NCBI RefSeq assembly: GCF_029784155.1
Contig: NC_073692.1
Coordinates: 317,681,141-317,745,140 of the forward strand
Reading direction: 5' to 3'
DNA: 64,000 bases
From: Uranotaenia lowii
Taxonomy: Eukaryota > Arthropoda > Insecta > Diptera > Culicidae
The notes beneath the pieces are model-generated. The model was not told the origin of the DNA. It saw nothing but the letters and a program-made list of their open reading frames with translations, and ran no database searches. The translations under genes were made by a program, and so were the position numbers. Below, piece by piece: positions 1-11,161 of the stretch. Every line of letters starts with the position of its first letter. Positions within the stretch are counted from its first letter, which is position 1.

Positions 1-3000
1 ATTCCAAAATCTTCAGTTTCCAGTTTCTAGCTGTGTTTTGAGTTCTGAGTATTGTATTTGGAGATATAGGTTTTGAATTATCTTTTTGGGTTTTTGATTC
101 AGAGTTCAGAGTTCAGAGTTTTATTTGAAAGATCAGATATCAGAATTCTAAGTCATGAATTTCAAAGTGCTGTGTTCAAAGTTCGAAGTTCAAAGCTCAA
201 AATTCAGAGTGCAGAGTACAAAGTTATGAGTTTGTTGTTCAGAGTTAAGATTGCAGAGTCCAGATTTCAGAGATAAGAACTCTGAGTTCAGAGTAAAGAG
301 TTCTGATTTTAATTTTTAAAGTTTAAAGCTTAGAGTTCAAAGTTCAGAGCTTGGAGGGCAGAGTTCTGAGTGTAGAGTTCTGAGTGCAAAGTTTAGAGGC
401 AGAGTTCAGAGTTGAGATGTCAGAGTTCAGGATGCAGAAATCGGAGTTCAGGTTTCAGATTTCACAATTTATAATTCAAAGTTCTGGATTTATAGTTTAC
501 AATCCACAGCTCAGAGTTGAATGCTCAGAGTTGAGATCTTTGATTTCAATGTTCGGAGTTCAGAGTACAGACTTCAGTCTTCAGAATGCACAGTTTAAGT
601 TCGGAGTTAAGAGTTCAGAGTTCAGAGTGCAGAGTACAGAGTACAGAGTTTAGAGTTAAGACTTCAGAATTCATAATTGAGAGATCAAAGTTCACAGTGT
701 AGAGTTTTGAGTTGAAAGTTCAAAGTTCAGAGTTTGAAGTTTTGAAGTCCGAAATAACCAATTTCCAGTTTCTAGCTGTGAGTTCTGAGTGTTCAATTTT
801 GCGATCTAAGTTTCAATTCACAATTCTGGGTTTGAATTCTGGATTCAGTGTTCTGAATTCAGATTTTAGAGTTCAGAGTTCAAATTTCAAAGTTCAAATT
901 TCAGAGCTCAATGCTCGAAGTTTTGAGTTCAAAGCTTAAAGTTCAAAGTTCCGAGTTCAGAATTCAAAGTGATGAGTTCAGAGTTCAGAGTTTTGATTAC
1001 AGAGTTAAAATTTTATAGCTTAGACTCAGTGTTCAGAGGGCTGAGATCTGAATTGAACGTTCTAAGTTTGCAGTGAAAAGCTTAGAGGTCAGAATGCAGA
1101 GTTCTGAGTTCAAAGTGTAAAGTTCAGAGTTAGGAGTTAATGTTTTAGAGTTAAGAATTCATAAATAAGAGTATAAAATTGGGAATTCAGAACTCAGAAT
1201 TCGGAGTTCTGAAATAAAAATTAAATGTTCTGAATTTAAAGATCAAAGTCTAGAGCTCAGAGTTCAGAAATTCAAATTCAAAATTCAAAGTTCAAAGTTC
1301 TGAGTTCAGAGTTCAGAGTTCTGACTTCATAGTTCATAGTTTAATGTTATAAATGCAAAGTTCGGAGTAAAGAGTTCCGAGTGCAAAAATTTGAGCTAAG
1401 AGTTTAGTGTTCAGGGCTCAGAATTAGAAGTCAAAGTTCAGAGTATTTCGTCCTGAGTTTGAAGCTCAAAGTTCTGAGTTTGCAGTTTTGAATTTTCAAA
1501 TCATATGTTTCCAGTTTAAAGCTGTGTTTTAAGTTCCGAGTGTTGAATTTTGAGATCTATGTTTTAAATTATTTATTTTGGGTTTTGAGTTCAGAGTTCA
1601 GAGTTCGAAGTTCAAATTTCAATGTTCAGGTCTCAGAATTCTAAGTTATGAAGTCAAATTCTAAGTTCAAAGTTATAAAATCAGGGTGCAGAGTCCTGAG
1701 TTGTGAGTTTAGAGTTCAGTGTTAAGATAGCAGAGCTCAGATTTCAGAGTTTAGAAATCTGAGTTCAGAGTTTCTAAACTCTGAAAACTTCTGAGTTTAA
1801 CGTTCAGAGTTCGGAATTCAAAGATTATGAATTCAGAGCTCAGAGGGCAGGGTTCTGAGATCAGTATTCTGGTTTCAATTTCAAGGCTCAGAGTTAAGAG
1901 TTAAGATTTTAGAGTTCAGAAGAGAGTTCAGAGTTCACAGTTCTAGGTTCTGAGTGCAGAGCTCGGAGTGCAGTGTTTTAAGTTTAGAGTTCAGAATTGA
2001 GAGGCCTAAGTTCATAGTATAGCGTTTTGAGTTGATAGTTCAAAGTTCAGAGTTAGAAGTTTTCAAATCCGAAATATTTAGTTTACAGTTTTTAGCTGTG
2101 TTTTGAGTTCTGAGTATTCAATTTGATGATCAATGTTTCAATTCACAACTCTGAGTTTTGTATTCAGAGTTCAGTGTTCAGAATTCAGAGTTCAGAGTTA
2201 AAATTTCAAAGTTCAGTTTTTAGATCTCGAAGTTCTAAGTTTTGAGTTTCAAGTGCGAAGTTAAAAGTTCAAGGTTCAGAGCTCAGAGTTCTGAGTTCGA
2301 AATTTAGAGCACAGAGTTAAGATTGCAGAGTTCAGATTTCAGATTTAAGAACTCTGAGTTCAGAGTTTGGAGAATTGAACGTGTAGAGTTCGGAGTTCAA
2401 AGCTTAATGTTCAGAGTTTAGAGGGCAAAGTTCTGAGTGCAGAGTTCTGAGTGCAGAGTTCTGAGTTCCTAGTTTAGAGTTCAGAGTTTAGAGTTGAGAT
2501 TTCAGAGTTGAAAGAGCAGAGCTCTGAGTGCAGAGCTCTCAGTTCGAAGTTTAGACTTCAGAGTTTAGAGTTAAGATTGCAGAGTTCAGGATTCAGTGAT
2601 CAGAGTTCAGAGTACAGAGCTCTGAGTTTAGAGTTCAATGTTCAGAGTTCAGAATTGGAAGGTCAAAGCTTAGAGTTCTGAATTTAAAGCTGAACGTTCA
2701 AAGTTTGGAGTTTTGACTTCCGAAATTTTCAGTTTCCAATTTCTAGCTGTGTTTTGTGTTCTTAGTTTTGAATTACGAGATCCATATTTTGAATTCTCAG
2801 TTCTTGGTTTTGAGATCAGAGTTCAGAGTCCAGAATTCAGAGTTCAGAGTTCAAATTTCAACTATACAGATTTCAGAGCTCCAAGTTCTAAGTTTTGAGT
2901 TCAAAGTTCGGATTTCAAAGTTCAAAGTGCAAAGTTCAAATTTCAGAACGCAGAGTTCTGAGTGGAGTGTTTTGAGTGCTAAGTTCATAGTTCAGAGTTA

Positions 3001-3400
3001 AGATAACAGAGATCAAAGCTCAGAGTTCTGAACTCTGACTTAAGAATTTAGAGTTCAAAATTCTGAATTTATTGTTTCCAGTCCAAAGCTCAGAGCTCGA
3101 AATAAAGGACTTCGAGTTCAAAGTTCAGACTTCAAACTCAGGAGTTCACAGTACAAAGTTCTGAAATCAGATTTTGAAGATCAAAGTTCGAAGTTCAAAG
3201 TTCTTTCATTCGAAGTTTCAAATTTCGGAGTTCAAAATAGAAAGTTCAAAGATCTATGTTCAAAGTTCGAAGTTCAGAGCTCTAAGCTAATAGTTCAGAG
3301 CGAAGAGATAAGTATTCAACTTTTACATTTCAGATTCGTGAGTTCCGAACTCTGGAGTCTGATTTCTCTGTTCTAAGATTTTTTTGAAAAACTCAGCGTA
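1..3400. repeat. Degenerate heptamer satellite (GAGTTCA-like) with higher-order structure
   Basis: The stretch is a run of diverged 7-bp units of the type GAGTTCA / AAAGTTC / CAGAGTT. It is cleanest where three to five units stand in a row and elsewhere is broken by substitutions and indels. A longer marker, roughly CAGTTTCTAGCTGTGTTTTG, recurs with its CTGTG near 31, 776, 1522, 2096 and 2747, so the array has higher-order units of about 745, 746, 574 and 651 bp. After each marker the heptamer register is replaced for about 100 bp by a shared non-heptamer segment. Open frames inside it (periodic SSEFRVQ peptides) follow from a period not divisible by three with few stops, and are not genes. 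The repeat fades after about 3300. Confidence 0.85.
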
Positions 3401-3879
3401 AGTCCAATTTTTTTAGTATCTATGATTTCTGAGTTCCTAATTCGGAGTTCTTTGATTTTAACACATAGTTTTTAATGAGAGCTATGAAAGTTCTGAAAAT
3501 TCATGTTAAAATAAACAGTTAACATTTTAGGAATAATAAGAGCTCTAAGAGATCTGAAAGTTCTCAGAAGCCCGAGAAGTCTGTGTGTCGTGATAGTTTC
3601 TACTAAGATTCCGCGAGTTCATGAAGTTTTCAGAAGTTCAAAAAAAAATCAACGGTTCAAAGAATTCAAGCATTAAGACTAAACAGATTAAATTTCAGAA
3701 CACTTGGTAAATTCTTAGATTTTAAAAAGCACTGGAAGTTTTGAGTATTCTTTGAGTTCTGAAGGCTGAGTATTCTGAAAAAAGTTAAAAGAATTCTAAG
3801 AGCTCTGAAAACAATGAGAGTTATGAAAATTCTTGGAGTTTTACAAGTTCTGATTACTCTGAAAAATCTAAGATTCTAT

Positions 3880-4820
3880 GATTCTCAGATCCTCAGTTTC
3901 TCAGATTATCAGATTATCAGATTCTCAGTTTCTCAGATTTTAAGATTTTAAGATTCTCAGATTCTAAGATTCTCAGATTCTCTGATTCTCAGATTCTCAG
4001 ATTCTCAGATTCTTACATTCTCAGATTCTCAGATTCTCAGATTCTCAGATTCTTAGATTCTCAGATTATCAGATTCTTGGATTCTCAGATTCTCAGATTC
4101 TCAGATTTTCAGATTTTCAGATTCTCAGATTCTCAGATTCTCAGATTCTCAGATTTTCAGATTCTCAGATTCTCAGATTCTCAGATTCTCAGATTCTCAG
4201 ATTCTCAGAATCTAGGATTATCAGATTATCAAATTCTCAGATTCTCAGATTTTTATATTCTCAAAATTCCCAGATTCTCAGATTCTTATATTCTCAGATT
4301 TTCAGATTCTCAGATTCTCAGATTTTCAGATTTTCAGATTCTCAAATTCTCAGGTTCTTAGATTCTCAGAATCTCAGATTCTTAGTTTCTCATATTCTCA
4401 GATTCTCAGATTCTCAGATTCTCAGATTATCAGATTCTCAGATTCTTGAATTCTTGGATTCTCAGATTCTCAGATTCTCAGATTCTCAGATTCTCAGATT
4501 CTCAGATTCTCAGATTCTCAGATTCTCAGATTCTCAGATTCTCAGATTCTCAGATTATCAGATTCTCAGATTCTCAGATTCTCAGATACTTGGATTCTTG
4601 GATTCTCAGATTCTCAGATTCTCAGATTCTCAGATTCTCAGATTCTCAGATTCTCAGATTCTCAGATTCTCAGATTCTCAGATTCTCAGATTATCAGATT
4701 CTCAGATTCTCAGATTCTCAGATACTTGGATTCTTGGATTCTCAGATTCTCAGATTCTCAGATTCTCAGATTCTCAGATTCTCAGATTCTCAGATTATCA
4801 GGTTCTCAGATTCTCAAAAG
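3880..4820. repeat. Octamer tandem array (CAGATTCT)n
   Basis: About 940 bp of the 8-bp unit CAGATTCT. It is nearly perfect from about 4380 to 4820 and has more variants (CAGATTTT, CAGATTAT, TTGGATTCT) at the left. A longer variant block containing TACTTGGATTCTTGG appears twice, around 4586 and 4722, suggesting recent segmental duplication within the array. Because 8 is not a multiple of 3, all frames of one strand read the same 8-residue peptide repeat (SDSQILRF), which explains the long open frames. I do not call these coding. Confidence 0.9.
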
Positions 4821-5420
4821 TGATGGAAAATATTGAAAAAAATGAGATATCAAAGAAAGAACGATCACAAGCCGTTCATACCATGATATTCTTGAAGAAA
4901 ATACAACGGTTCACCAACGAGACTCGAGCCCGCAATTTTCACTTCAGTACAGCGGCGCGTTAGCCAATAACACCACGATGAACGTAACGAAACAGGCATC
5001 AGTATGCGTACTAGTCGAGCTCTATCGGTCGACTGCTTGATTTTCTATCGATACACTTTATCAGAGACGTCAATTTGCCTGATTTTCTTAGGAATTGTCT
5101 GATTTTTCGAGGCTTATCCTGACAACCTGATAAGCCATCGGATGTCCCTGATTTTTGAAAATAAGCCTGATTTTGCCTGATTGTTACAAATGCGATAAAA
5201 GAAATGTATTGGAAGGAACTGGAGGAAGTTTCCGTAACTTTGACGTATTCTGATTTTCATTCCACCAGTCCCTGATTTTAAAATTCAATTTTGGCATCCC
5301 TGCACTCCTTGAATATCTCACATGTGTTCCCACCATTGATCTCTCACTGTTGTTTCTCTATCCCACTGAGAGTTTGAGTGTTCCAAAAATTCTGAGAGTT
5401 CTGGAAGTTTTAAGATATGT
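4821..5420. other. Spacer with a decayed CCTGATTTT-rich element
   Basis: No gene is seen. Between about 5075 and 5326 the motif TGCCTGATTTT / CCCTGATTTT recurs six or more times and the segment ends in TTTTGGCATCCCTGCA. This composition resembles the CCGG/GGATTTT-type MITEs at 27.1 and 29.3 kb, but no matching inverted terminus is visible on the left. It may be a decayed or truncated small DNA element. Confidence 0.3.
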
Positions 5421-6800
5421 GAATGCTATTAAATTCTCCGGGGGATTGCAATATAAAGAGAATTCTTTGCATTCGGAATGGTTATCCTAAAAATTCCACA
5501 ACTGTTTCACAATTTGCAACGAATTGCAATAATTCAGTACTTTTCATCTCTCTCTGGGTTCTCTCATTTAAACATAAATCTTTTCATTTTTACGCACACA
5601 AATGCCACAAATGCTCTCAAATTTCCACATTTTACCACATTTTGTGTGATTATTGACGTATCTTTTCCTTTTATTTATCTCAGTCCCAAGAAATTCTCAC
5701 GGTTATCCTATTTTCCAAAATTTTCATAATTCTTAAACTTTCAAAACACAGTTCACAGTTCTCCTTATTCTAAGAATTTACAAAACTCTCAGAATTATCA
5801 TATATTTATGATTAGCCTGAGATTAATGAAAATTCTCAGAAAACTTATAAAGTTCTAGAAGCTCTTAGAGTAACTGACATTTTGAGAGCATTTGTAAGTT
5901 CTAGGAACTCTGAATGCTCTTAAAGATTTGAAATTTCTGAGAGTATCAATAGCTCCAAGAGTTTTGAGAGCTATGGTTGTTCTGAGAGATCTGAGAGTTC
6001 CGTACCTTATGGAAATTCTTTACCGACTTGACACGTTCGTCGCCACGCTGGTAGTTTAACTAGCTGGGCCCAAAAAAAATTCTCGGAGCGAGAAAATAAA
6101 AAGGGAGAACTACAAGATTTTAAACGTGTGGCTAAACTGACCGGCTAACTAGAGTAAGAGAGCGTCACACATTTTTGATGTGGCGGGGCCTCCCAGAAAA
6201 TACACCCGTCACCCGAATATGGGTCCCAAGGTGACGAACGGGTTAAAGATTTGAACATTCTGATAGCACTGAGAACTCAGAGAGATTTGAGAGTTTCGAG
6301 AGATTTCTGCGAGTCTTAAGAATTCAGATTGTTGAGAAAATTTTGAAAAACCTTAGACTTATGAGGATTCTGACAATTCTGGCTATTCTGAGAGTTTTGA
6401 GAATTTGAATAGTTTTGAGGTTCATGAGAATGTTGAGAGTTCTCAGAATTCTGAAAGGTCTAAGATCTTCGTTAGACCGTGAAGCTTCAGTTATTTTACA
6501 CTTTCGTTAGCTTTCAAAATCCAAATGTTACGAGTTTTCTGTGGGTTTGAAGAGTTGTGAGGGTTCAAAGATTTCTCAGATAGAGCTCTCTGGAAATTAT
6601 ATGATTCTGACACAATCTGATTATCCTCAAAATTCTTCTAGATGGTTAAGAGCTCTGAGAAATCTGAGAGTACTAAGTTCTAAGAGTTCTTGAAACTCTG
6701 AGAGCTTCCAGAGTTCTAAAAGTTCTGAAATATCTAAGAATTATCAAAACTTTATAATTTCTAAAAACTCTGAGTGTTTTGAGGGGTTCCAGTTCAGTTC
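5350..6800. repeat. Very diverged GAGAGTTCTGA-type repeat, interrupted
   Basis: Segments at about 5360-5420, 5745-6010 and 6250-6790 keep returning to GAGAGTTCTGAGA / AAAATTCTGAGAGTT with about an 11-bp spacing. They look like an older, more decayed relative of the satellite at the left edge. 5420-5745 is ordinary AT-rich sequence, and a TIR element sits at 6018-6249. No coding signal is seen. Confidence 0.45.
6018..6249. mobile_element. Small TIR element (MITE-like), about 232 bp
   Basis: The left end reads TCTTTACCGACTTG..CGTTCGTCGCC. The right end, read on the other strand, gives TCTTTAACCCGTTCGTCACC. The termini therefore form imperfect inverted repeats of about 20-25 bp, and the interior (GGGCCC, GGCGGGGCC) has a base composition unlike the surrounding decayed repeat. 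No transposase fits in this length, and no clear target duplication is visible because the flanks are themselves repetitive. Confidence 0.4.
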
Positions 6801-7126
6801 TCAGTTTTTGGTCGGGATAATAAAAAATTTCAAATAAAAATAACAGACCTAGACCTCCATTGCTTTAGCAAGTTATCGAACAGATGGGAACTTTCGTAAA
6901 TGCTTTGAACTTTTTTTTCTCTATTTCAATTAGTTTAAAACAAACAAACAATGATCGATGTATCCGAGATGGTTTTGGTGAGAGCACCTTTGAAGTTGAT
7001 TGATTAGAATCTTGCACTAGCGAATCTGAAATACCTAATGATGAATGAATGCATTTTTCCTATAACAGCAAGCAGTTGAGCTTCGTTCTCTTGGATGAAC
7101 TTAGATGTTGTGACAAATTTAGTTCA

Positions 7127-8219
7127 TCATAATATCAACAACAGAAAAATGAAGTGGGAATACAGCACGTAGATGAAGAAGTTTGGGGAATACGCATGAT
7201 TGGTGTTCTGATGTCTACTATTTTGTTGATTTTGATGTTGCTGATTCTGGTGTTGACTTTGGGCTGTCTGAGGCACTGGAAGTGTGTTGGTGTTGGATGC
7301 TGGATGTGCTGCTGCAGATGGGCATTTCTGGGGGTAATGTCCCGGATGCTGTAGGGTCATCGCTGGGACCCCAGATGAGTGCAGATGGTGCTGCTGCTGC
7401 TGATGGTACGGATGCGGATGTTGATTGGCGTGGTACGGATGAGCGTGATGACTCAAGGCTCGTTGGTGCTGAAGGTAATCAATGTTCTCGTAATGGTCCG
7501 ATTCTTCCGGATCTGGAGTGTGCAGGGGTTGGGTTGGACATTTCCCATCGTAGCGAACTGGAATCTCACAAGATCTAAGTTCCCGGTAATCATTGGCCAG
7601 GACCTGTTGAGCTAAGTATCGTTCAAGTTCCAGTTTGTCTACCTTTTGAGGAACTATCCTCTCGTGAACGTTCTTTCTTTCCTGAAGGATCTTCTTTTTT
7701 TGACGAACCTTTCGCCTGTAAACTATCACCAAACAAGCTACCAAAGCAACGCAAACTATTCCGCACATAGCCCCTAAAATTGTCACTAAATGAGCCGGAC
7801 AGTTGATGTCACTCTCGGACATATTCCTTAAAGTCCTCCTTGTCACCATCCCATCCTCGTTCAAGTCACAGCCAATCTCGTCTTTGTCCATCATCAACAC
7901 CGTAGTTATATTACTCAAGCTATCTCCACTCCTCCCCACCATACCAACTCCATCCAGGTCGTCTTCATCAACAGTTCCGGTGACCAATCGCCAAAGCCAC
8001 CGGATGGAGCAGTTACAAACCAGAGGATTTCCGGCCAATTTTAATCGCTGTAGTCGATCCAAAGGAAATTGCACCGCATCCAATGTGAGAAGTGCATTTC
8101 GTCGCATCGAAATGTCTATCAGGTTAGGATTCCCATGGAATAACCTTAGGGGCAGATCACTGAAGATTGGATTGTCATCCAGAGTCAGGATCTGCAAGTA
8201 GGTGTTGTCCACAAATGCT
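7127..8219 (-). CDS. trn: tartan/capricious-family LRR receptor, coding exon 3 (last LRRs, LRRCT, TM, cytoplasmic tail)
   Basis: This is the last coding exon of the gene that starts at 33588. The acceptor ..TTACAG lies just above 8219. The exon's first base completes an AG|A arginine codon begun in exon 2, giving ..IDA-R-AFVDNTYLQ. It encodes the final leucine-rich repeats, a cysteine-bearing LRR C-cap (NPLVCNCSIRWLW ... IGCD ... INCP, protein residues about 406-482), one transmembrane segment (about 486-509, LVTILGAMCGIVCVALVACL) followed by the basic stop-transfer YRRKVRQKKK, and a cytoplasmic tail. The tail carries DKLELERYLAQQVLANDYRE (about 536-555), which matches the intracellular motif of Drosophila Tartan as I remember it. 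A His/Gln-rich low-complexity stretch (about 600-680) follows. Odd feature: the protein ends in a 17-residue hydrophobic run (FFIYVLYSHFIFLLLIL). Confidence 0.88.
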
Positions 8220-9860
8220 CTGTAACGAAAAAAGAAAGAAAAATCAAATGAAACAAACTAATAATTTGAATAAGTTTATAAAATATCACAATCTGAATCC
8301 ATGCCTTGTTTGAGAAACATATCGGCACAATAATTTTAAAGTTTTTATTAACTCGATTCCAGCGAAATGCAGCCAACCGTCCCAAATCGCGCCAATCCGG
8401 AAACAGGTTCGAATTTTCAGTTAGGTTCCCCGAAAGCTTAAACCTAGTAAATTTGACGACTGAACTGCAACACGTCTCGTTGCACGTGGGTGGTGCCTAA
8501 CAGCACCAAGTCAAAAGCTCACGTCCAGACCGGGCAATAAAGTTGCAAAATTTAGCGGGATATGTTCCTTCGTAGGCAAAGGTGTTTGTTTGGCAGTTTT
8601 AATGGTGTTTTATACTCGGATGAAGTCAATTTTGAAATAGGAAATATTGAGGCGCAGATATTATTGCAATACAATTAAAATAGAAGAATTCATTCTCGCT
8701 GAGAATTTGCTCATGAAAACGTGGAATGTCTCGCGGATGCTAATAAACCTACAAATAATCGGATCATGAACATACAAACCTTTAAACAGTGATGTATATT
8801 ATTTTTGGTTTAATGCGAAAGGAATCACAAAAACATCATTTCATGTTTATTTAAATTCCCAAGATGAATAATTAAATATTTTTCAATATATACAATCTTT
8901 AACGATGCATTATTGAATAAACAAATTTGAACACTCTCTCAAACAACACTGTATTTAATTTTAATCGGTCACGACTTTACATCATTCAACATTTATTCAA
9001 TCAAAACCATGATAAACAATTGAAACATGATGTGAATGATATTTATCTTTAGATAAATTTCCTGATTAAAATCATGAACTCTGAGAATCTTTAATAATAA
9101 TAATAAATTAATAAGTGGAGGTTTGATTTTTTCGTAAATATCAAAAGAAATAACTATTTTTTATGATTTCAAATTTTTCTTTTTATAACATCTAGTTAAA
9201 CTGTATGTGTCTGCTTCAAGGATGATTTTTGATAAGTACAAAAGCCATAGAAAGCGGCCGTAGGAATGATGAGCTGTTTATATTTGTATTTGGAACCAAT
9301 GTTGTTCCAGCCAAAAAAAAATTCGAATTCAAGAATGTATGGAGTTGTTAATATTATGCTTTTCTGATGGGATTATTCAAAAATTTTCTAAGAGCATGTA
9401 GGAAGATAAGGACATTCTAAAAAGTTTAAGTGCTTTTTTATAAAAGTTGAAATTTTATAAAAGTTGAAATTTAAAGAATTTTCTAGTGTTTTTTTCTATT
9501 CCAAATTCTTCATATTGGTGATCTACTTGAGAATTTTCTCAAAAAACTAAACATTTGAAATCCATTTACATAATGTCACGACTTTGTGAAATGACTGACT
9601 GTGGAACGAATGATGGATTAAGACATAAATATTCACAATCATAATGAAGTTGGTCTAGGCCAACCTGATACTTTTTCACTGTCTGTCTTATAAGATGGGC
9701 AAGAAAGCATGTTTGTCTCATTCAGTTTGTATTGTGTTAAATGAATTTGACTTTTTTGAGCACTGGTTTTAACCGTGTTATCATCAAGTTTCCGTTTAGA
9801 AGGTTGTCAAAATAGTTTCTTCGGAACGCGTCCTATTTCTGAAGATTCGAGTCTGCTGTG
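8220..9860. other. Intron 2 of the tartan-like gene, left part, no feature seen
   Basis: This is AT-rich intronic sequence between exon 3 and the 5' end of the CR1-like element. The pieces near 8380-8560 are a little more GC-rich (GTCTCGTTGCACGTGGGTGG) but contain no convincing exon, RNA or repeat. A short direct duplication (AAAGTTGAAATTT..AAAAGTTGAAATTT) lies near 9440-9475. Confidence 0.5.
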
Positions 9861-9994
9861 ATTAATAATTGAATCGAGTATTTTTTGCAAAACAAAACTA
9901 GTGGAAAGCATAGTCGAATCCAAACAACTACCAGCCATCTTTGGGTACTCAGTTTTTTTCAACCTTAACTGCGGCTCACGGCCACGGATACACC

Positions 9995-10745
9995 ATGGTA
10001 AAAGGAAACCAATCCAAACGAGGAAAGGACGACCTGGACAAGTCTACGGATTTCACCGAGCAGAGCGGTTTTCTGAGCCAGATTCAAGCTATGATCGATG
10101 CTGCTATCCAGGAGGTGGTGTCCAAAATACAGGAGACAAAATCTGAATTGCGCACCGAAATCAACACTCTTCGAAACGAGGTTCAAGCGTACAAGCTGGA
10201 ATGTATGGCAGAAATAAAACAGGTAACCAACTCTATTACGGCGATTAATGCAGATCATCAGACGACCAAAATGAAAGTTGACAACGTTGAAAGAGGAGAC
10301 AGGAGTTCCCTTTCGAAACAACGAGAATCTCCCTGATATTTTGTTGAAAATTTCTCACTCTCTCGGGTATGTCGAAACGGATAAGCTGCTGCTGTATGCG
10401 AAGCGGCTAGCTCGTGAGCCCATCGTCGAGAATACTTCTCCGCCGATTTTGCAGCAATTTGCATTCCGATGTGTTCGTGACGACTTCTATCGACAATATC
10501 TTAGGACTCGCAATTTGTCTCTCAAAAACGCTGGTTTCGATGTTGATCGTAGAATTTTCATTAATGAAAATCTTACGGAAGCCACTCGCAAAATACGGGC
10601 CGAGGCACTCAAACTTAAACGTTCAAAGAAAATTCATTCTACATACACCAGAGAAGGTTTCGTGTATATCATACCAACAGAGAGAGCCGCTGCTAAATTG
10701 ATTACAAGGATTGATCAATTATTCGATATAACCCCTCCCTGTTAA
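9995..10745 (+). pseudogene. Retrotransposon ORF1 protein, frameshifted
   Basis: ORF1 of the non-LTR element. The chosen start is the ATG at 9995 (CACCATGG context). Residues 1 to about 100 form a charged coiled-coil-like segment (IQETKSELRTEINTLRNEVQ). Near 10295-10310 the frame changes. Before the break it reads ..MKVDNVERGDRSS, and after it, in the next frame, ..ETGVPFRNNENLPDILLKIS, ending ..IDQLFDITPPC at 10745. In intact relatives these two parts are joined by a short L/ISGVPF-type linker, so a small deletion has removed the linker and the frame. No CCHC zinc knuckle is visible. The second half (SLGYVETDKLLLYAKRL...) resembles the RNA-binding C-terminal half of such ORF1 proteins. Confidence 0.6.
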
Positions 10746-11161
10746 ACTCATTTCCTTCCCATACTTTCCTTTGACTCCCATCCTAGATCCATGTGATTCC
10801 GTCCCCTCCTGAAAGTTATTAAAATAAAAAACAACCTTTCCTACAAGTTTCTCTTTGCTCCTTCCCACTCCCCGGTGTCTCCCATCCTTAGTTATCCCTT
10901 CTATTCCAATTCCGTCCTAAAAGTAACGTTCGAGATATGCTGCTGCTACGGCTGTGCTATTGATGGCAGATACTGCTGATAACTACAAATGAGCAAATGA
11001 GAAATTTGTGCTTTTGATGATTATATCCTTGTTTAACAATATTACTGGTCATGTTGTGAAAATAGTTGTAATTTAAATATTGATGAAATTTGTTAAAGTC
11101 ACACGTCAGTTTACTGGTTTAATATACATAAGGAAATATCTGTTGTCTTGTCTCCAATATT

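Noticed and set aside
73..3001. Several 60-90-codon open frames with SSEFRVQ-type periodic peptides
   Set aside because: They are translations of the 7-bp satellite, whose units rarely create stops in these frames. There is no start context, splice signal or non-periodic part.
4077..4963. 94-169-codon frames made of SDSQILRF repeats
   Set aside because: All frames of an 8-bp repeat give the same 8-residue period. The last frame merely runs out of the array into unique DNA before a stop. Not a structural protein gene on this evidence.
7154..8201. Plus-strand frames of 66-132 codons over 7.15-8.2 kb
   Set aside because: They are shadows opposite the conserved last exon of the tartan-like gene.
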